Shown here: piece after piece, positions 43,194 to 50,888 of the stretch
Position numbering within the stretch: the stretch's first letter is position 1
Layout of the letters: every line of letters starts with the position of its first letter
NCBI GenBank assembly: GCA_020445665.1
Contig: JAGRGD010000301.1
Location: forward strand, 1 to 50,888
DNA from: Rhodocyclaceae bacterium
GTDB taxonomy: Bacteria > Pseudomonadota > Gammaproteobacteria > Burkholderiales > Rhodocyclaceae
Length of the DNA: 50,888 nucleotides
Direction: 5' to 3'
Notes under the pieces: generated by a model
Seen by the model: the letters and a program-made list of their open reading frames with translations, nothing else
Database searches by the model: none
What the model was told of the DNA's origin: nothing
Position numbers and translations under genes: made by a program

Positions 43194-44773
43194 GATTCCG
43201 GCTCCCCCGCCGGTGCAGCGGGGCCTGCCTGACGCTCGCCGCGTCGCACCGCCGCCGAGGCGTCCTGGGCGCTGACCGTGCCGGCCCGCGTCGCGGCGTT
43301 GCGCAGCGCACCGGGGAAATACATCGAGGTCAGGCTCTGGGAGTGCACCGGGCTGTCGCTGCTGCGGCCGCCGAAGTGACGCCAGTCGCGCACCCAATGG
43401 ATATGGTCGGCAATCTCGAGGAAACCGATGGTCTCCCGGTCGCCGATCAGCACCCCCTGCACCCGCAGGCCCTGTTCGCGCTTGGCCACTTCGAGGCGGT
43501 CCACCACGTCGGGTGTTGCGCCGAACTCGCCGTCGCTCGCCACCAGCAGATCGGCCAGCTGCCAGCGGGCTTCCGAGATGCGGTCGATGCAGTGCGCCAG
43601 GGGGCCGCAGATGTCGGTGCCGCCCCGGTAGGCCTGGCCGAGGAAGCGGGTCAGCCGCTCGAGCCCGTCGGGGTCGAGGGGCAGGTCCATCTCGATCAGC
43701 TCGCCTTCGCCACCGAAGGTGACCACGCGGCAGTCGCGGGACTGGGCGTGGGCAGTACGCATGGCTTCGAGCACGACCGCCTTCGCCACGGCCTCGGCGC
43801 CGCCCTGCATCGAGCCCGAGGTGTCCACGCAGACGATCAGCGGCCCCATCTCGAGGCGCCGGTCCGGGCAGGGCCGGTTGACCGGCCGCTCCACCCGCGC
43901 GTCGCGCAGGTGGGTCTCGCTCATCCGGTCGTCGTCCTCGTAGGCCAGCAGGCTGCGCTCGGCGCGGCGGGCGTGCCACACCAGGCGCAGGCGCGGATGG
44001 CCGAGCAGCAGGGCCTCGGCCGGCAGCATTCGCGCGATCCGGTCGGAGCGGCAGACCCCCTGCGTCTCCCCGGGGAGATCCGGCACATGCACATTGCGGG
44101 CCTCGGGTACCCGCGCCTGGGCCGGCTCGACGACGGTCTCCGTCTGCTGCCCCCGCTCGTCGGGCAACTCGGTGACCCTTGCCCGGCCGAGGCCGCGGAT
44201 CAGGCGCGCCAGCTCGGGCAGGCGTTCGAGCAGCTGGCGGATGCGCACCACCTCCTGCCAGCCGTCCGAGCGCAGCAGCCCCCGCAGCCGGTCCCAGCGC
44301 GCGTGCTTGGGCAGATCGCCGAGGTCGCCGAAGACGTCGACCAGCGATTTCATGTCGCCGCAGCGGCTTTGCCAGTCGGCGGCGAAGGCCTCGATGGCGA
44401 AGGTGATGGCCTGTGCCCGGTCCACGCCGCGGTCGACGTAGCCGGGGATGAAATCGGTATGGAACAGCGCCCCCATCAGCACCGTTTCGGCCAGCTCCTC
44501 GTGGCCGGCGCAGAAATCCGGCAGCGCGAGGCGGTGCATCACCGCGTCGAGCGGTTCGCCGATCTCCGCGGGTGGCCAGGGCGCCGCATCCGCCGCCGGC
44601 AGGCGCCCTGCGAGCAGCGCAACGTAGCGCTCGAGCAGGCCGGCCAGCCGAGGCTCGAGGGCGCCACAGGAGTGGGTCAGGGCCGCCGATCGCAGACGTA
44701 CCGGCAGTGCTTCGATATGGCGCAGGCGGGCTTCACGCCGGTTGAACAGCAGCGGCGTGGGCGCGGCGGTCAT
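43190..44773 (-). CDS. viaA: VWA-domain protein, ViaA-like
   Basis: A 527-residue partner of a MoxR-type ATPase. The C-terminal von Willebrand A domain has a complete MIDAS: DTSGSM near residue 330, a Thr in YRGGTD, and ASDGEF. The helical N-terminal part fits ViaA (483 residues in E. coli). Its ATG overlaps the ravA stop by one base. It carries an extra Ala/Arg-rich tail of about 40 residues. Confidence 0.85.
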   Translation of the reverse strand: MTAAPTPLLFNRREARLRHIEALPVRLRSAALTHSCGALEPRLAGLLERYVALLAGRLPAADAAPWPPAEIGEPLDAVMHRLALPDFCAGHEELAETVLMGALFHTDFIPGYVDRGVDRAQAITFAIEAFAADWQSRCGDMKSLVDVFGDLGDLPKHARWDRLRGLLRSDGWQEVVRIRQLLERLPELARLIRGLGRARVTELPDERGQQTETVVEPAQARVPEARNVHVPDLPGETQGVCRSDRIARMLPAEALLLGHPRLRLVWHARRAERSLLAYEDDDRMSETHLRDARVERPVNRPCPDRRLEMGPLIVCVDTSGSMQGGAEAVAKAVVLEAMRTAHAQSRDCRVVTFGGEGELIEMDLPLDPDGLERLTRFLGQAYRGGTDICGPLAHCIDRISEARWQLADLLVASDGEFGATPDVVDRLEVAKREQGLRVQGVLIGDRETIGFLEIADHIHWVRDWRHFGGRSSDSPVHSQSLTSMYFPGALRNAATRAGTVSAQDASAAVRRGERQAGPAAPAGEPES

Positions 44774-46182
44774 CAGGCGTCGAGGGGCTCGTGGTCGACC
44801 GGCGCCGGCAGCTTGCCCGGATCCCCATCGAGGCGGGGCAGTGCGGCGAAACCGGCGCGGCAGGCGCTGCTGCGGGCGGCGAAGTCCCCCAGGGCTGCTG
44901 CGGTTGCGGCGAGGTTGTCGTCCACCCGGGCCGCCAGGCACTCGTCGAGCCACAGGCTGCCCTCGCGATAGCGCCGGAAGTCTTCCCGTGTGGCGGCCAG
45001 TTCGGCCCCGTAGCCCTCGATGCGCGTGATCAGGTCATCGATCTGGCCGGTGCGCGCGTCGATGTGGGTCGCGCCAAAACGCCGCCGCCGCGTGTAGGTC
45101 ATCCGCAGGGCCTGGCTGCCCCCCTTCATGTCATTGACCTCGCCGGCAATCTGGGCGTCGGTCATGCGTAGCCGCCCGTCATCGTCGTAGTCGAGATCGT
45201 CGGCGTTCTGCTCGGCCAGCAACTGCCCCTCGAAGGCCGCCACGACGCGCTGCAGGCGCGGCGGGGCAAAAGCCACCCGAACCCCGAGGCGCGAGGTCAG
45301 CCAGTCGGTGACGCCTGCCTGCGAGGCAGCATCGCTGCCAATGCACATCGGCAGCAGCAGCAGATCCCACACGCGGATCGCCGTGCGCCCCTCTGTCGCC
45401 GCCGCGGTGCGCAGCAGGGCCGCCATCTTGACCCAGCGGCGGTCGGACACCGGGATCGCCTCGGCGGCCAGCCACTCGCGCAACTCCACCAGCCGGTCGG
45501 CCTCTGCAGGGGGCAGGGAGACGGCGGCAGCGGCCCGCGCCAGCGCCTGCCGCTCATCGGCGCCGAGGGCCTCCTCGTAGACGATGTGGTCGGACGGCCC
45601 GGGGTCCAGCGCGAGCAGGGCCCGGAAGCCGTCGCCGCTCACCGGGGCCACCGGGATGCGCAGCAGGAAACGGTCGAAGAAGGCGGCAGCGACTTCGTCG
45701 TCAGGGACCTCGTTGCTGGCGCCGATGGCACTGATCAGCGGACAGTGGATGCGCCCGGCGCCGTTGTCGAACTCCCGCTCGTTGAGCAGGGTGAGCAGCG
45801 CGTTGAGGATTGCGCTGTTGGCCTTGAAGACCTCGTCGATGAAGGCGATCGAGGCCTCCGGCAGGAAGCCGGCAATGTGGCGCTCGTAGCGGTCCTCCTC
45901 GAGGGCCCGGATCGACAGCGGGCCGAACAGTTCTTCCGGCACCGAGAAGCGGGTCAGCAGGCGCTCGAAATAGGTGGCCTCGGCGAAGGCCCGGTGCAGG
46001 CGGCGGGCCAGCTCGCTCTTGGCCGTGCCGGGCGGACCGAGGAGCAGGCTGTGCTCGCCGGCGAGCGCGGCCAGCAGGATCAGGCGGACTTCCCGCCGCC
46101 TCTCGACGAGGCCATGCTCGAGCTTGTGCTGGAGCGTTTCCAGGCGGTGGCGGATCGGTTGCTGAGTCGTCATGTCGCTCAT
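44773..46182 (-). CDS. ravA: MoxR-family AAA+ ATPase, RavA-like
   Basis: A 469-residue ATPase. Walker A is LLGPPGTAKSELARRL, Walker B is IAFIDEVFKAN, and the segment RFSVPEELFGPLSI-RALEEDRYERH matches RavA closely (498 residues in E. coli). The C-terminal part (about 330-469) would hold the LARA-like insertion. With ViaA it is thought to assist respiratory complexes and membrane stress responses. The ATG at 46182 or at 46173 may be used; no strong ribosome site is visible. Confidence 0.87.
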   Translation of the reverse strand: MSDMTTQQPIRHRLETLQHKLEHGLVERRREVRLILLAALAGEHSLLLGPPGTAKSELARRLHRAFAEATYFERLLTRFSVPEELFGPLSIRALEEDRYERHIAGFLPEASIAFIDEVFKANSAILNALLTLLNEREFDNGAGRIHCPLISAIGASNEVPDDEVAAAFFDRFLLRIPVAPVSGDGFRALLALDPGPSDHIVYEEALGADERQALARAAAAVSLPPAEADRLVELREWLAAEAIPVSDRRWVKMAALLRTAAATEGRTAIRVWDLLLLPMCIGSDAASQAGVTDWLTSRLGVRVAFAPPRLQRVVAAFEGQLLAEQNADDLDYDDDGRLRMTDAQIAGEVNDMKGGSQALRMTYTRRRRFGATHIDARTGQIDDLITRIEGYGAELAATREDFRRYREGSLWLDECLAARVDDNLAATAAALGDFAARSSACRAGFAALPRLDGDPGKLPAPVDHEPLDA

Positions 46183-46335
46183 GATAGGTCGCTGGGGGGC
46201 ATGGTCGAATGAAATCGAAACGCAACAGTCGTGCCAGCGACCGGGTAGCCACGCTTGCATGTGTCGCGATTCCGGAGGATTCTGTGGCAACGGCAGGGCA
46301 CCGCAGAGTCGCCCCCAACCCGGATACAGAGAGAA

Positions 46336-47841
46336 ATGAACGCACCCGAAAGGGCACGCGCCCGTCTGGCGCCGGCCTTCGACAATGGCTTCGCGCGCCT
46401 GCCCGAACGCTTCTATACCCGCCTCGAGCCCTGGGGCGTGCCCGACCCGCATCTGGTCGCGGTGAGCCCGGATGCGACCGCGCTGCTGGGCCTTGCCCCC
46501 GACGTGCTGGCGTGCCCCGAGGCGGTAGCCTGGCTGGCGGGCAATCGCCGCCTGCCCGGTTCCGATCCGCTGGCGGCGGTCTACTCGGGCCATCAGTTCG
46601 GTGTCTGGGCGGGGCAACTCGGCGATGGCCGGGCCCACCTTCTTGGCGAGGTCGCTGGACCGCAGGGGAACTGGGAGGTCCAGCTCAAGGGCGCCGGCCG
46701 CACGCCGTATTCGCGCATGGGCGATGGCCGCGCCGTGCTGCGCTCGTCGATCCGCGAGTTCCTGTGTTCCGAGGCCATGGCCGCGCTGGATATCCCGACC
46801 ACCCGGGCCCTGGCGCTCGTCGGTTCGCCGCTGGTGGTCCACCGGGAGACGCCCGAGACAGCCGCCGTGGTGACCCGGCTGGCGCCGAGCTTCGTCCGCT
46901 TCGGCTCGTTCGAGCACTGGGCCGCGGCGCGCGACATCGAGGCCCTTCGCCTGCTGGTGGACCACGTGACCGAGCGGCACTTTCCGGAAGCGTTCGATTC
47001 GGCCAACCGGGCCGAGGCCCTGCTGGCCGCCGTCTCCCGCAGCACCGGCCACCTGGTCGCCCAGTGGCAGGCGGTCGGCTTCATGCACGGCGTGATGAAC
47101 ACCGACAACATGTCGATCCTGGGCCTCACCATCGATTACGGGCCCTTCGGTTTCATGGAGGCCTTCAACGGGGCCCATGTCTGCAACCACTCGGACTCGG
47201 CCGGGCGCTACCGCTTCTCGCGCCAGCCGCAGGTCGCCCACTGGAACCTGCTGGCCCTCGCGACGGCCCTGCTGCCCCTGCTCGGCGATGACGCCGAGCG
47301 GGCCCGGGCCGCCGTCGATGGCCCCTACGCCGACGCCTACAACGCGCGCTTTGCCGCCGCGATGCGCGCCAAGCTGGGCTTCGCCGCGCCCCACCCGGAC
47401 GACGAGTCCCTCATCGGCGGCCTGTACGGGCTGCTTCAGCGCAATCGCTGCGACTACCCGATGTTCTTCCGCCAGCTCGGCCGTCTGCCATCGCGACCCG
47501 ATGCGGCCACACGGGCGCAGCTCGATGCGCCGGTGCGCGACCTGTTTCCGGACCGGGACGACTGTGATGCCTGGCTCGCCAGCTGGCGGCAGCGGCTGAT
47601 GCTTGAGGGGCGCGCCGACGGTGAGCGCCAGCAGTCGATGAATCGGGCCAACCCGAGCTATGTGCTGCGCAACTGGGTCGCCGAGACGGCGATCCGGGCC
47701 GCCCAGGGCGGCGATTTCGGCGTCGTGGCAGAAGTGCTCGACTGCCTGCGCCGGCCCTTTGACGAGCAACCTCGTCATGCCCGCTTCGCCGCGCCGCCGC
47801 CCGACTGGGCCGACGGTCTCGAGGTGAGCTGCTCCAGCTGA
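46336..47841 (+). CDS. selO: Protein adenylyltransferase SelO (YdiU)
   Basis: Pseudokinase-fold enzyme that transfers AMP to Ser/Thr/Tyr of redox proteins. The 501-residue protein has the family segments YSGHQFGVWAGQLGDGRA, QLKGAGRTPYSRMGDGRA, GFMHGVMNTDNMSILG (catalytic loop) and DYGPFGFM. It ends in SCSS with Cys where animal SelO has selenocysteine. GAGAG precedes the ATG at 46336. It is monocistronic and divergent from ravA. Confidence 0.96.
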   Translation: MNAPERARARLAPAFDNGFARLPERFYTRLEPWGVPDPHLVAVSPDATALLGLAPDVLACPEAVAWLAGNRRLPGSDPLAAVYSGHQFGVWAGQLGDGRAHLLGEVAGPQGNWEVQLKGAGRTPYSRMGDGRAVLRSSIREFLCSEAMAALDIPTTRALALVGSPLVVHRETPETAAVVTRLAPSFVRFGSFEHWAAARDIEALRLLVDHVTERHFPEAFDSANRAEALLAAVSRSTGHLVAQWQAVGFMHGVMNTDNMSILGLTIDYGPFGFMEAFNGAHVCNHSDSAGRYRFSRQPQVAHWNLLALATALLPLLGDDAERARAAVDGPYADAYNARFAAAMRAKLGFAAPHPDDESLIGGLYGLLQRNRCDYPMFFRQLGRLPSRPDAATRAQLDAPVRDLFPDRDDCDAWLASWRQRLMLEGRADGERQQSMNRANPSYVLRNWVAETAIRAAQGGDFGVVAEVLDCLRRPFDEQPRHARFAAPPPDWADGLEVSCSS

Positions 47842-47898
47842 GGGCTTTCGATCTATGCGAATGTGATACGGTGGCTGCTTTTTCCGAGAGCCCGTGCC

Positions 47899-48345
47899 AT
47901 GTTCGTTCGCGTCTTCGCCGTCCTCCTATCCGTCATCCTGCTCGCCGGATGCGGCACCACCCGCGAGGTGCAGGTGGGCCGGCTAGAAGCCATCCCGTCG
48001 CTCGAAACCGCCGCGCTGGTGCCGCGGGCGGACAAATCGGAGGACATGGACGCGCATGTCGGCGACGCCCTTTCTGCCCACGGCCTGGTGCTGACGCCCC
48101 CGCTGCCGGCCGGCACCCGCAAGTCCGCCGATGTGGACCTGATCGTGGCCTACAACGACGTCTGGCGCTGGGATGTCGTGATGTATCTCAAGTCCCTGAC
48201 GATCCGCTTTTACGAGGGCGATAGCGGCGCCCTGCTGGCCACTGGCCGGTGGGAGAACTCGGCGCTGCACGGCTTCCAGGATGCCGGCGAAGTCACGCGG
48301 GAACTTGTCGACGACATGATGTCCCGCCTGCCCGCCAAGCCCTGA
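47899..48345 (+). CDS. Outer-membrane-type lipoprotein, DUF4136-like
   Basis: A 148-residue lipoprotein: signal MFVRVFAVLLSVILLAGC with lipobox LAGC. The rest is a small alpha/beta domain with a conserved-looking VDLIVAYNDVWRWDVVMYLKSLTI stretch split by an acidic turn, and ATGRWENSALHGF. It resembles DUF4136-type lipoproteins but I cannot confirm the family. The ATG at 47899 was preferred to a GTG at 47863. It is 57 bases downstream of selO. Confidence 0.7.
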   Translation: MFVRVFAVLLSVILLAGCGTTREVQVGRLEAIPSLETAALVPRADKSEDMDAHVGDALSAHGLVLTPPLPAGTRKSADVDLIVAYNDVWRWDVVMYLKSLTIRFYEGDSGALLATGRWENSALHGFQDAGEVTRELVDDMMSRLPAKP

Positions 48346-48352
48346 GCGTCGT

Positions 48353-48664
48353 CTACTCCGGCACGTAGACCAGTGAGCCGTCGGGCAGGCGGTAGGCTGC
48401 CCCGACGCGGACCCCCGCACCCTGCCCACGGCCACCGTCCGCGCGATAGCGCGTCACCTGCCGGCCGTCATGGACCACGATCTCCATGGCCGGCGTTCCC
48501 GCATGGCGAATGATCGTGGCCCGGCCGCCGATGAAGGGCGTCTCCGGGTTGGCGGCCACCGCCAGCAGCAGGGCCGCGATGATGACGAGGAAGATATCGA
48601 TCAGATTCACAACGGACAGGAGCGGGTCGTCCGTGGCGTCATCGTCCAGCAGGCCCGCCCTCAT
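48353..48664 (-). CDS. DUF2149 protein (ExbD-like)
   Basis: A 103-residue membrane protein. The segment DDPLLSVVNLIDIFLVIIAALLLA is the DUF2149 signature, with one TM helix and a membrane Asp (in NLIDIF) where ExbD/TolR has its proton-carrying Asp. The rest is a small periplasmic beta domain. Its start overlaps the ExbB-like stop (ATGA), so the two very likely form a proton-driven motor. Confidence 0.83.
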   Translation of the reverse strand: MRAGLLDDDATDDPLLSVVNLIDIFLVIIAALLLAVAANPETPFIGGRATIIRHAGTPAMEIVVHDGRQVTRYRADGGRGQGAGVRVGAAYRLPDGSLVYVPE

Positions 48665-49149
48665 GCCTCGGCTTCCGCATCGAGCGTGGCGATCTCGGCC
48701 AGGTACCAGCGCCGCCGCACCTGCACGACGCCGTGAGTCAGGCTGGCAGCGATCAGCGACAGGATCACCGCGGAGAAGGCCACACTGAGGCTGCGGGAGA
48801 CGTCGGCCAGGTTGCCGTCGCCGAGGGCCTGCAGGGCCGGCCCCATCGGGATCATCGTCGCGACGAGCCCCAGCATCGGCGCGACACGGCTGGTCAGGCG
48901 GGCGGGCTCGAGGCGGCGGGCGGCGAGCACTTCAAGATCGACCTCGGTGAGATCGGGCGCGAGATGTCTTGCGTGGCGCAACTCGAATCCGGCGAGCTGT
49001 CCGCGTCGGCGCTGGACGGCCTGCCAGGCGAAGGCGCCGAGGGCGAATAGCGCGTAGGCGAAGAGCACGCTGATGGCAATCAGGACGGGCGTCAGGAAGC
49101 TCTGGCTGACCGTGTGCATCAGTCCCTCGAGGGTCGCACCCATGCTCAT
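48661..49149 (-). CDS. MotA/TolQ/ExbB proton-channel protein
   Basis: A 162-residue protein with three hydrophobic helices: VLIAISVLFAYALFALGAF, SRVAPMLGLVATMIPMG and VAFSAVILSLIAASL. The second and third carry the ExbB family pattern. GGGAG is 8 bases before the ATG, which overlaps the Sel1 protein stop (ATGA). It is shorter than ExbB (about 240). No TonB gene follows. Confidence 0.83.
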   Translation of the reverse strand: MSMGATLEGLMHTVSQSFLTPVLIAISVLFAYALFALGAFAWQAVQRRRGQLAGFELRHARHLAPDLTEVDLEVLAARRLEPARLTSRVAPMLGLVATMIPMGPALQALGDGNLADVSRSLSVAFSAVILSLIAASLTHGVVQVRRRWYLAEIATLDAEAEA

Positions 49150-49850
49150 GCTGCCCGCTCCCGGGTCGGGCGCCGCATGGCCTGGAATGCGGCGCCGAGG
49201 CCGATCAGCGCCAGCATCGCGCCGAGAGCCCAGCCAGGCAGGGGCTCGGGATCGCTGGCGACGGCCGAGAGGGATGGCCCCGCGACCGCATCCGGCGGAG
49301 CGCCGACGCCGAGGCCGCTCTGATCCCTGGCGCCGGTGTGGTAGCCCGTCCGAAGGAAAGTGGCGGCCTCCTCGCTGCCTTCGGCGGCGGCGGCTTCGAA
49401 CCATTGGCGTGCCGCCGCTTCGTCCTTCTCGATGCCGCGGCCGAGATACAGGTTGGACGCGTAGTGCAGTTTGCCAAGGGTCGCATACTGACTGTCACCG
49501 CTGGTGGCCGCACGGTGGAGCAGGTCGGTGGCACGCTCCGGGTCGGGTTCGATGCCTGCGCCATCCTCAAGCAGCAAGGCCTTCCAGATCATGGCCCCGG
49601 CGTAGCCAGCCGCGATGCATTTATCGTAGATGCGGTGGGCCGTCGCGTGGTCGCCGCACTTCTCGGCCCAGTAGCCTGCGGCACAGGTCAGCATGCTGGC
49701 GGGCCGCTCGGCCAGGGCCTGCATTGACAGGCCGCCCCCGTTCTCCTCCGGCGCCGCGGGGCCACCGCAGTAGACCGCGTGGGCCAGCGAAGGCAGGAGC
49801 AGCAGCAGCGCGATGCGGTGGCGGCGGTAGCGGGTAGCGTGTTGGGGCAT
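49146..49850 (-). CDS. Exported Sel1-repeat protein with PEP-CTERM-like tail
   Basis: A 234-residue protein: basic signal peptide cleaving after SLAHA, then three or so Sel1/TPR-like repeats (GDHATAHRIYDKCIAAG; ALLLEDGAGIEPDPERA; LYLGRGIEKDEAAARQWFEA), a low-complexity linker, and a C-terminal DPEPLPGWALGAMLALIGLG then a basic cluster. The PEP-helix-Arg layout resembles exosortase sorting tails, though it may be a plain anchor. It leads the Sel1-ExbB-DUF2149 operon. Confidence 0.75.
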   Translation of the reverse strand: MPQHATRYRRHRIALLLLLPSLAHAVYCGGPAAPEENGGGLSMQALAERPASMLTCAAGYWAEKCGDHATAHRIYDKCIAAGYAGAMIWKALLLEDGAGIEPDPERATDLLHRAATSGDSQYATLGKLHYASNLYLGRGIEKDEAAARQWFEAAAAEGSEEAATFLRTGYHTGARDQSGLGVGAPPDAVAGPSLSAVASDPEPLPGWALGAMLALIGLGAAFQAMRRPTRERAA

Positions 49851-50028
49851 GGTGGGCGGATTTCGGTCTGGATGTCAGGGCGATTCTGGTGGGAGGTCGC
49901 GCTGTGCTCCGCCGTGAGCTGCCCGCGGACCTGCGGGCAATTTGCCCGGCCCGCTCCGGAAGGCACACTCAAGTCTGGCGCCACGCGGACGTAACAATCG
50001 AAATGTCAGCCCTTGAGAAGTCACGTCC

Positions 50029-50697
50029 ATGAGTCAGCCGAACGCCAAACTGAAATTGCAGTTCGATCTGGATCTGATGATTCCGGCCGGCCTGCTCAAG
50101 GAAGACCATTCGGCGCTCTGCCGGGACCTGTGCGCGATGCTGGGTGCGACCGTGCTTCAGGGTCTGCCTGCGATCAGCAAGAAGCAGCTCGCGAAATCGG
50201 CGGTCCAGGTACTCTCGCACCACCACCACGTGGAGGTCGAGAACCTCAAGGCGCCGAGCATCGACATTGCCATCGCGAAGAAGGTGACGGCCCATCTGAC
50301 GGACGCCGAACTGGAAACCCTTTGCGCCCGGGCCGCGGCCAAGGCGCCGTCGCTCGAACCCGAGCTTCTCAAGTACCTGAGACGCCAGTCGCTCGCGCTG
50401 GTGAGCGACTACCGGCTGGTGCCCTGCCGGCTGAACGCAGTGCAGACTTCGGGTGTCTCCAGTGAACTGCAGGGCAATCTCAACCTCACCAACGGATCAG
50501 TGATGCTGACCGACGAGTTCCGCAAGGTCCGCCTGAAGGCCGATCAGGGACCGATCCCGGTGACGGTGGAAGGAATGGACGCTTCGGTGCAGGCCACGCT
50601 CTCCGGCCACACCCTGAGCGGTCCGGTACTGGCGGTGGAGGTGATGCACCTGGTCCCGCATCGGGCGCATCTGGTAGGCCTGTGGCAGCAGGCCTGA
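50029..50697 (+). CDS. Uncharacterised conserved-looking protein
   Basis: A 222-residue protein not recognised. No signal peptide or membrane helix is seen. The N-terminal half is helical (LDLMIPAGLLKEDHSALCRDLCAM, KKQLAKSAVQVLSHHHH) and the C-terminal half is strand-rich (NGSVMLTD, GPIPVTVEGMD, ASVQATLSGH). It has four consecutive His (HHHH) near residue 65. A GAGAAG lies 9 bases before the ATG. It stands alone, followed by the candidate small RNA unit. Confidence 0.65.
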   Translation: MSQPNAKLKLQFDLDLMIPAGLLKEDHSALCRDLCAMLGATVLQGLPAISKKQLAKSAVQVLSHHHHVEVENLKAPSIDIAIAKKVTAHLTDAELETLCARAAAKAPSLEPELLKYLRRQSLALVSDYRLVPCRLNAVQTSGVSSELQGNLNLTNGSVMLTDEFRKVRLKADQGPIPVTVEGMDASVQATLSGHTLSGPVLAVEVMHLVPHRAHLVGLWQQA

Positions 50698-50725
50698 AGG
50701 CGATTCGAACCCGCGCGTGAAAAAG

Positions 50726-50757
50726 TTGTTGCGTTGCAGCAATCGGCGTGCTAGAGT
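50726..50757 (+). promoter_or_regulatory. Promoter with TGC-N3-GCA palindrome
   Basis: TTGTTGC-gtt-GCAGCAA (50726-50742, 6 of 7 symmetric) overlaps a -35 TTGCGT (50729-50734), 17 bases before an extended -10 TGCTAGAGT (hexamer 50752-50757). The palindrome resembles those at the phasin promoter, so PhaR-type repression is plausible. Confidence 0.5.
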
Positions 50758-50761
50758 TCGA

Positions 50762-50831
50762 ACTGTCTCCTCCACCCTCCTCCAATGGTGTGGATTTGGC
50801 CTGGACTGCAAAGTCCAGGCCTTTCTTTTTT
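50762..50831 (+). ncRNA. Candidate ~70-nt small RNA
   Basis: Between the promoter above and a strong terminator is a stretch too short for a gene. It carries CTCCTCC, CCTCC and similar CU-rich tracts (50767-50783) that resemble anti-Shine-Dalgarno loops, then the terminator stem. No reading frame of note fits. It could also be the leader of a gene beyond the right edge, with the stem as attenuator. Confidence 0.45.
50798..50831 (+). terminator. Terminator of the candidate small RNA
   Basis: GGCCTGGACT-gcaa-AGTCCAGGCC is a perfect 10-base stem with a GCAA tetraloop, followed by TTTCTTTTTT. Confidence 0.92.
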
Positions 50832-50888
50832 CGCTTCCCGGATTCACCCGATTCAGCACTGCCGTGGCCGTCATGTCTGCTTGTCTGA

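Noticed and set aside
47835-47841. Selenocysteine at the SelO C-terminus
   Set aside because: The end reads S-C-S-S followed by the stop; Cys replaces the animal selenocysteine and there is no SECIS-like need.
50698-50720. GATTCGAACCCGCG, like a tRNA T-arm on the minus strand
   Set aside because: The flanking bases do not form a T-stem and no acceptor, D or anticodon arm follows.

Overview
The window looks like chromosomal DNA from a GC-rich betaproteobacterium, most likely a Rhodocyclaceae/Zoogloeaceae relative (Azoarcus-Aromatoleum-Thauera type). The reasons are an Aromatoleum-type tungsten aldehyde oxidoreductase locus, a betaproteobacterial phasin and acetoacetyl-CoA reductase, an H2-sensing hydrogenase of the HoxBC/HupUV class, a PQQ operon, and many multidomain c-di-GMP and histidine kinase proteins. 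The genus cannot be fixed from the sequence alone. No rRNA, tRNA, CRISPR array, insertion sequence or phage gene was seen, so this reads as core or stable accessory chromosome rather than a mobile island.

Region 1 (1-7.4 kb) is redox and hydrogen. A tungsten aldehyde:ferredoxin oxidoreductase (large subunit cut by the left edge, plus a four-cluster ferredoxin subunit) is divergent from a MoeA-like/MoeB-like pair. The MoeA-like protein lacks an entire lobe. After an MscS channel come the two subunits of a regulatory [NiFe] hydrogenase. Region 2 (7.4-19.4 kb) is sensing and metals: a secreted Cache protein, a twin CDGSH protein, a tightly overlapping zur-orf-znuC-znuB-znuA zinc operon, a binding-protein/GGDEF-EAL pair, an outer-membrane protein, the nickel regulator NikR, and a HoxJ/HupT-like kinase that is the natural partner of the hydrogenase 10 kb upstream.

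Region 3 (19.5-33.2 kb) holds very large signalling proteins interleaved with PHA granule genes. These are an NCS1-transporter/Cys-rich/histidine-kinase/receiver fusion with a LuxR-type response regulator, a phasin, a MASE1-CHASE hybrid kinase, phaB, and a MASE1-CHASE-GGDEF-EAL protein. The phasin promoter carries TGC-N3-GCA palindromes of PhaR type, and a similar palindrome lies over a promoter at the right end of the window that appears to make a short terminated RNA.

Region 4 (33.2-50.9 kb) contains a DUF364/GTPase/DUF2868/creA cluster and pqqABCDE with its own 24-codon pqqA. A proline iminopeptidase gene is divergent from pqqA. Next come a 2OG-Fe(II) oxygenase, a TVP38/ViaA/RavA operon, selO, a lipoprotein, a Sel1/ExbB/DUF2149 operon, an unrecognised 222-residue protein, and the candidate small RNA. 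Coupled start/stop overlaps (ATGA, GTGA, TGATG) are very common throughout and were used to set many starts.
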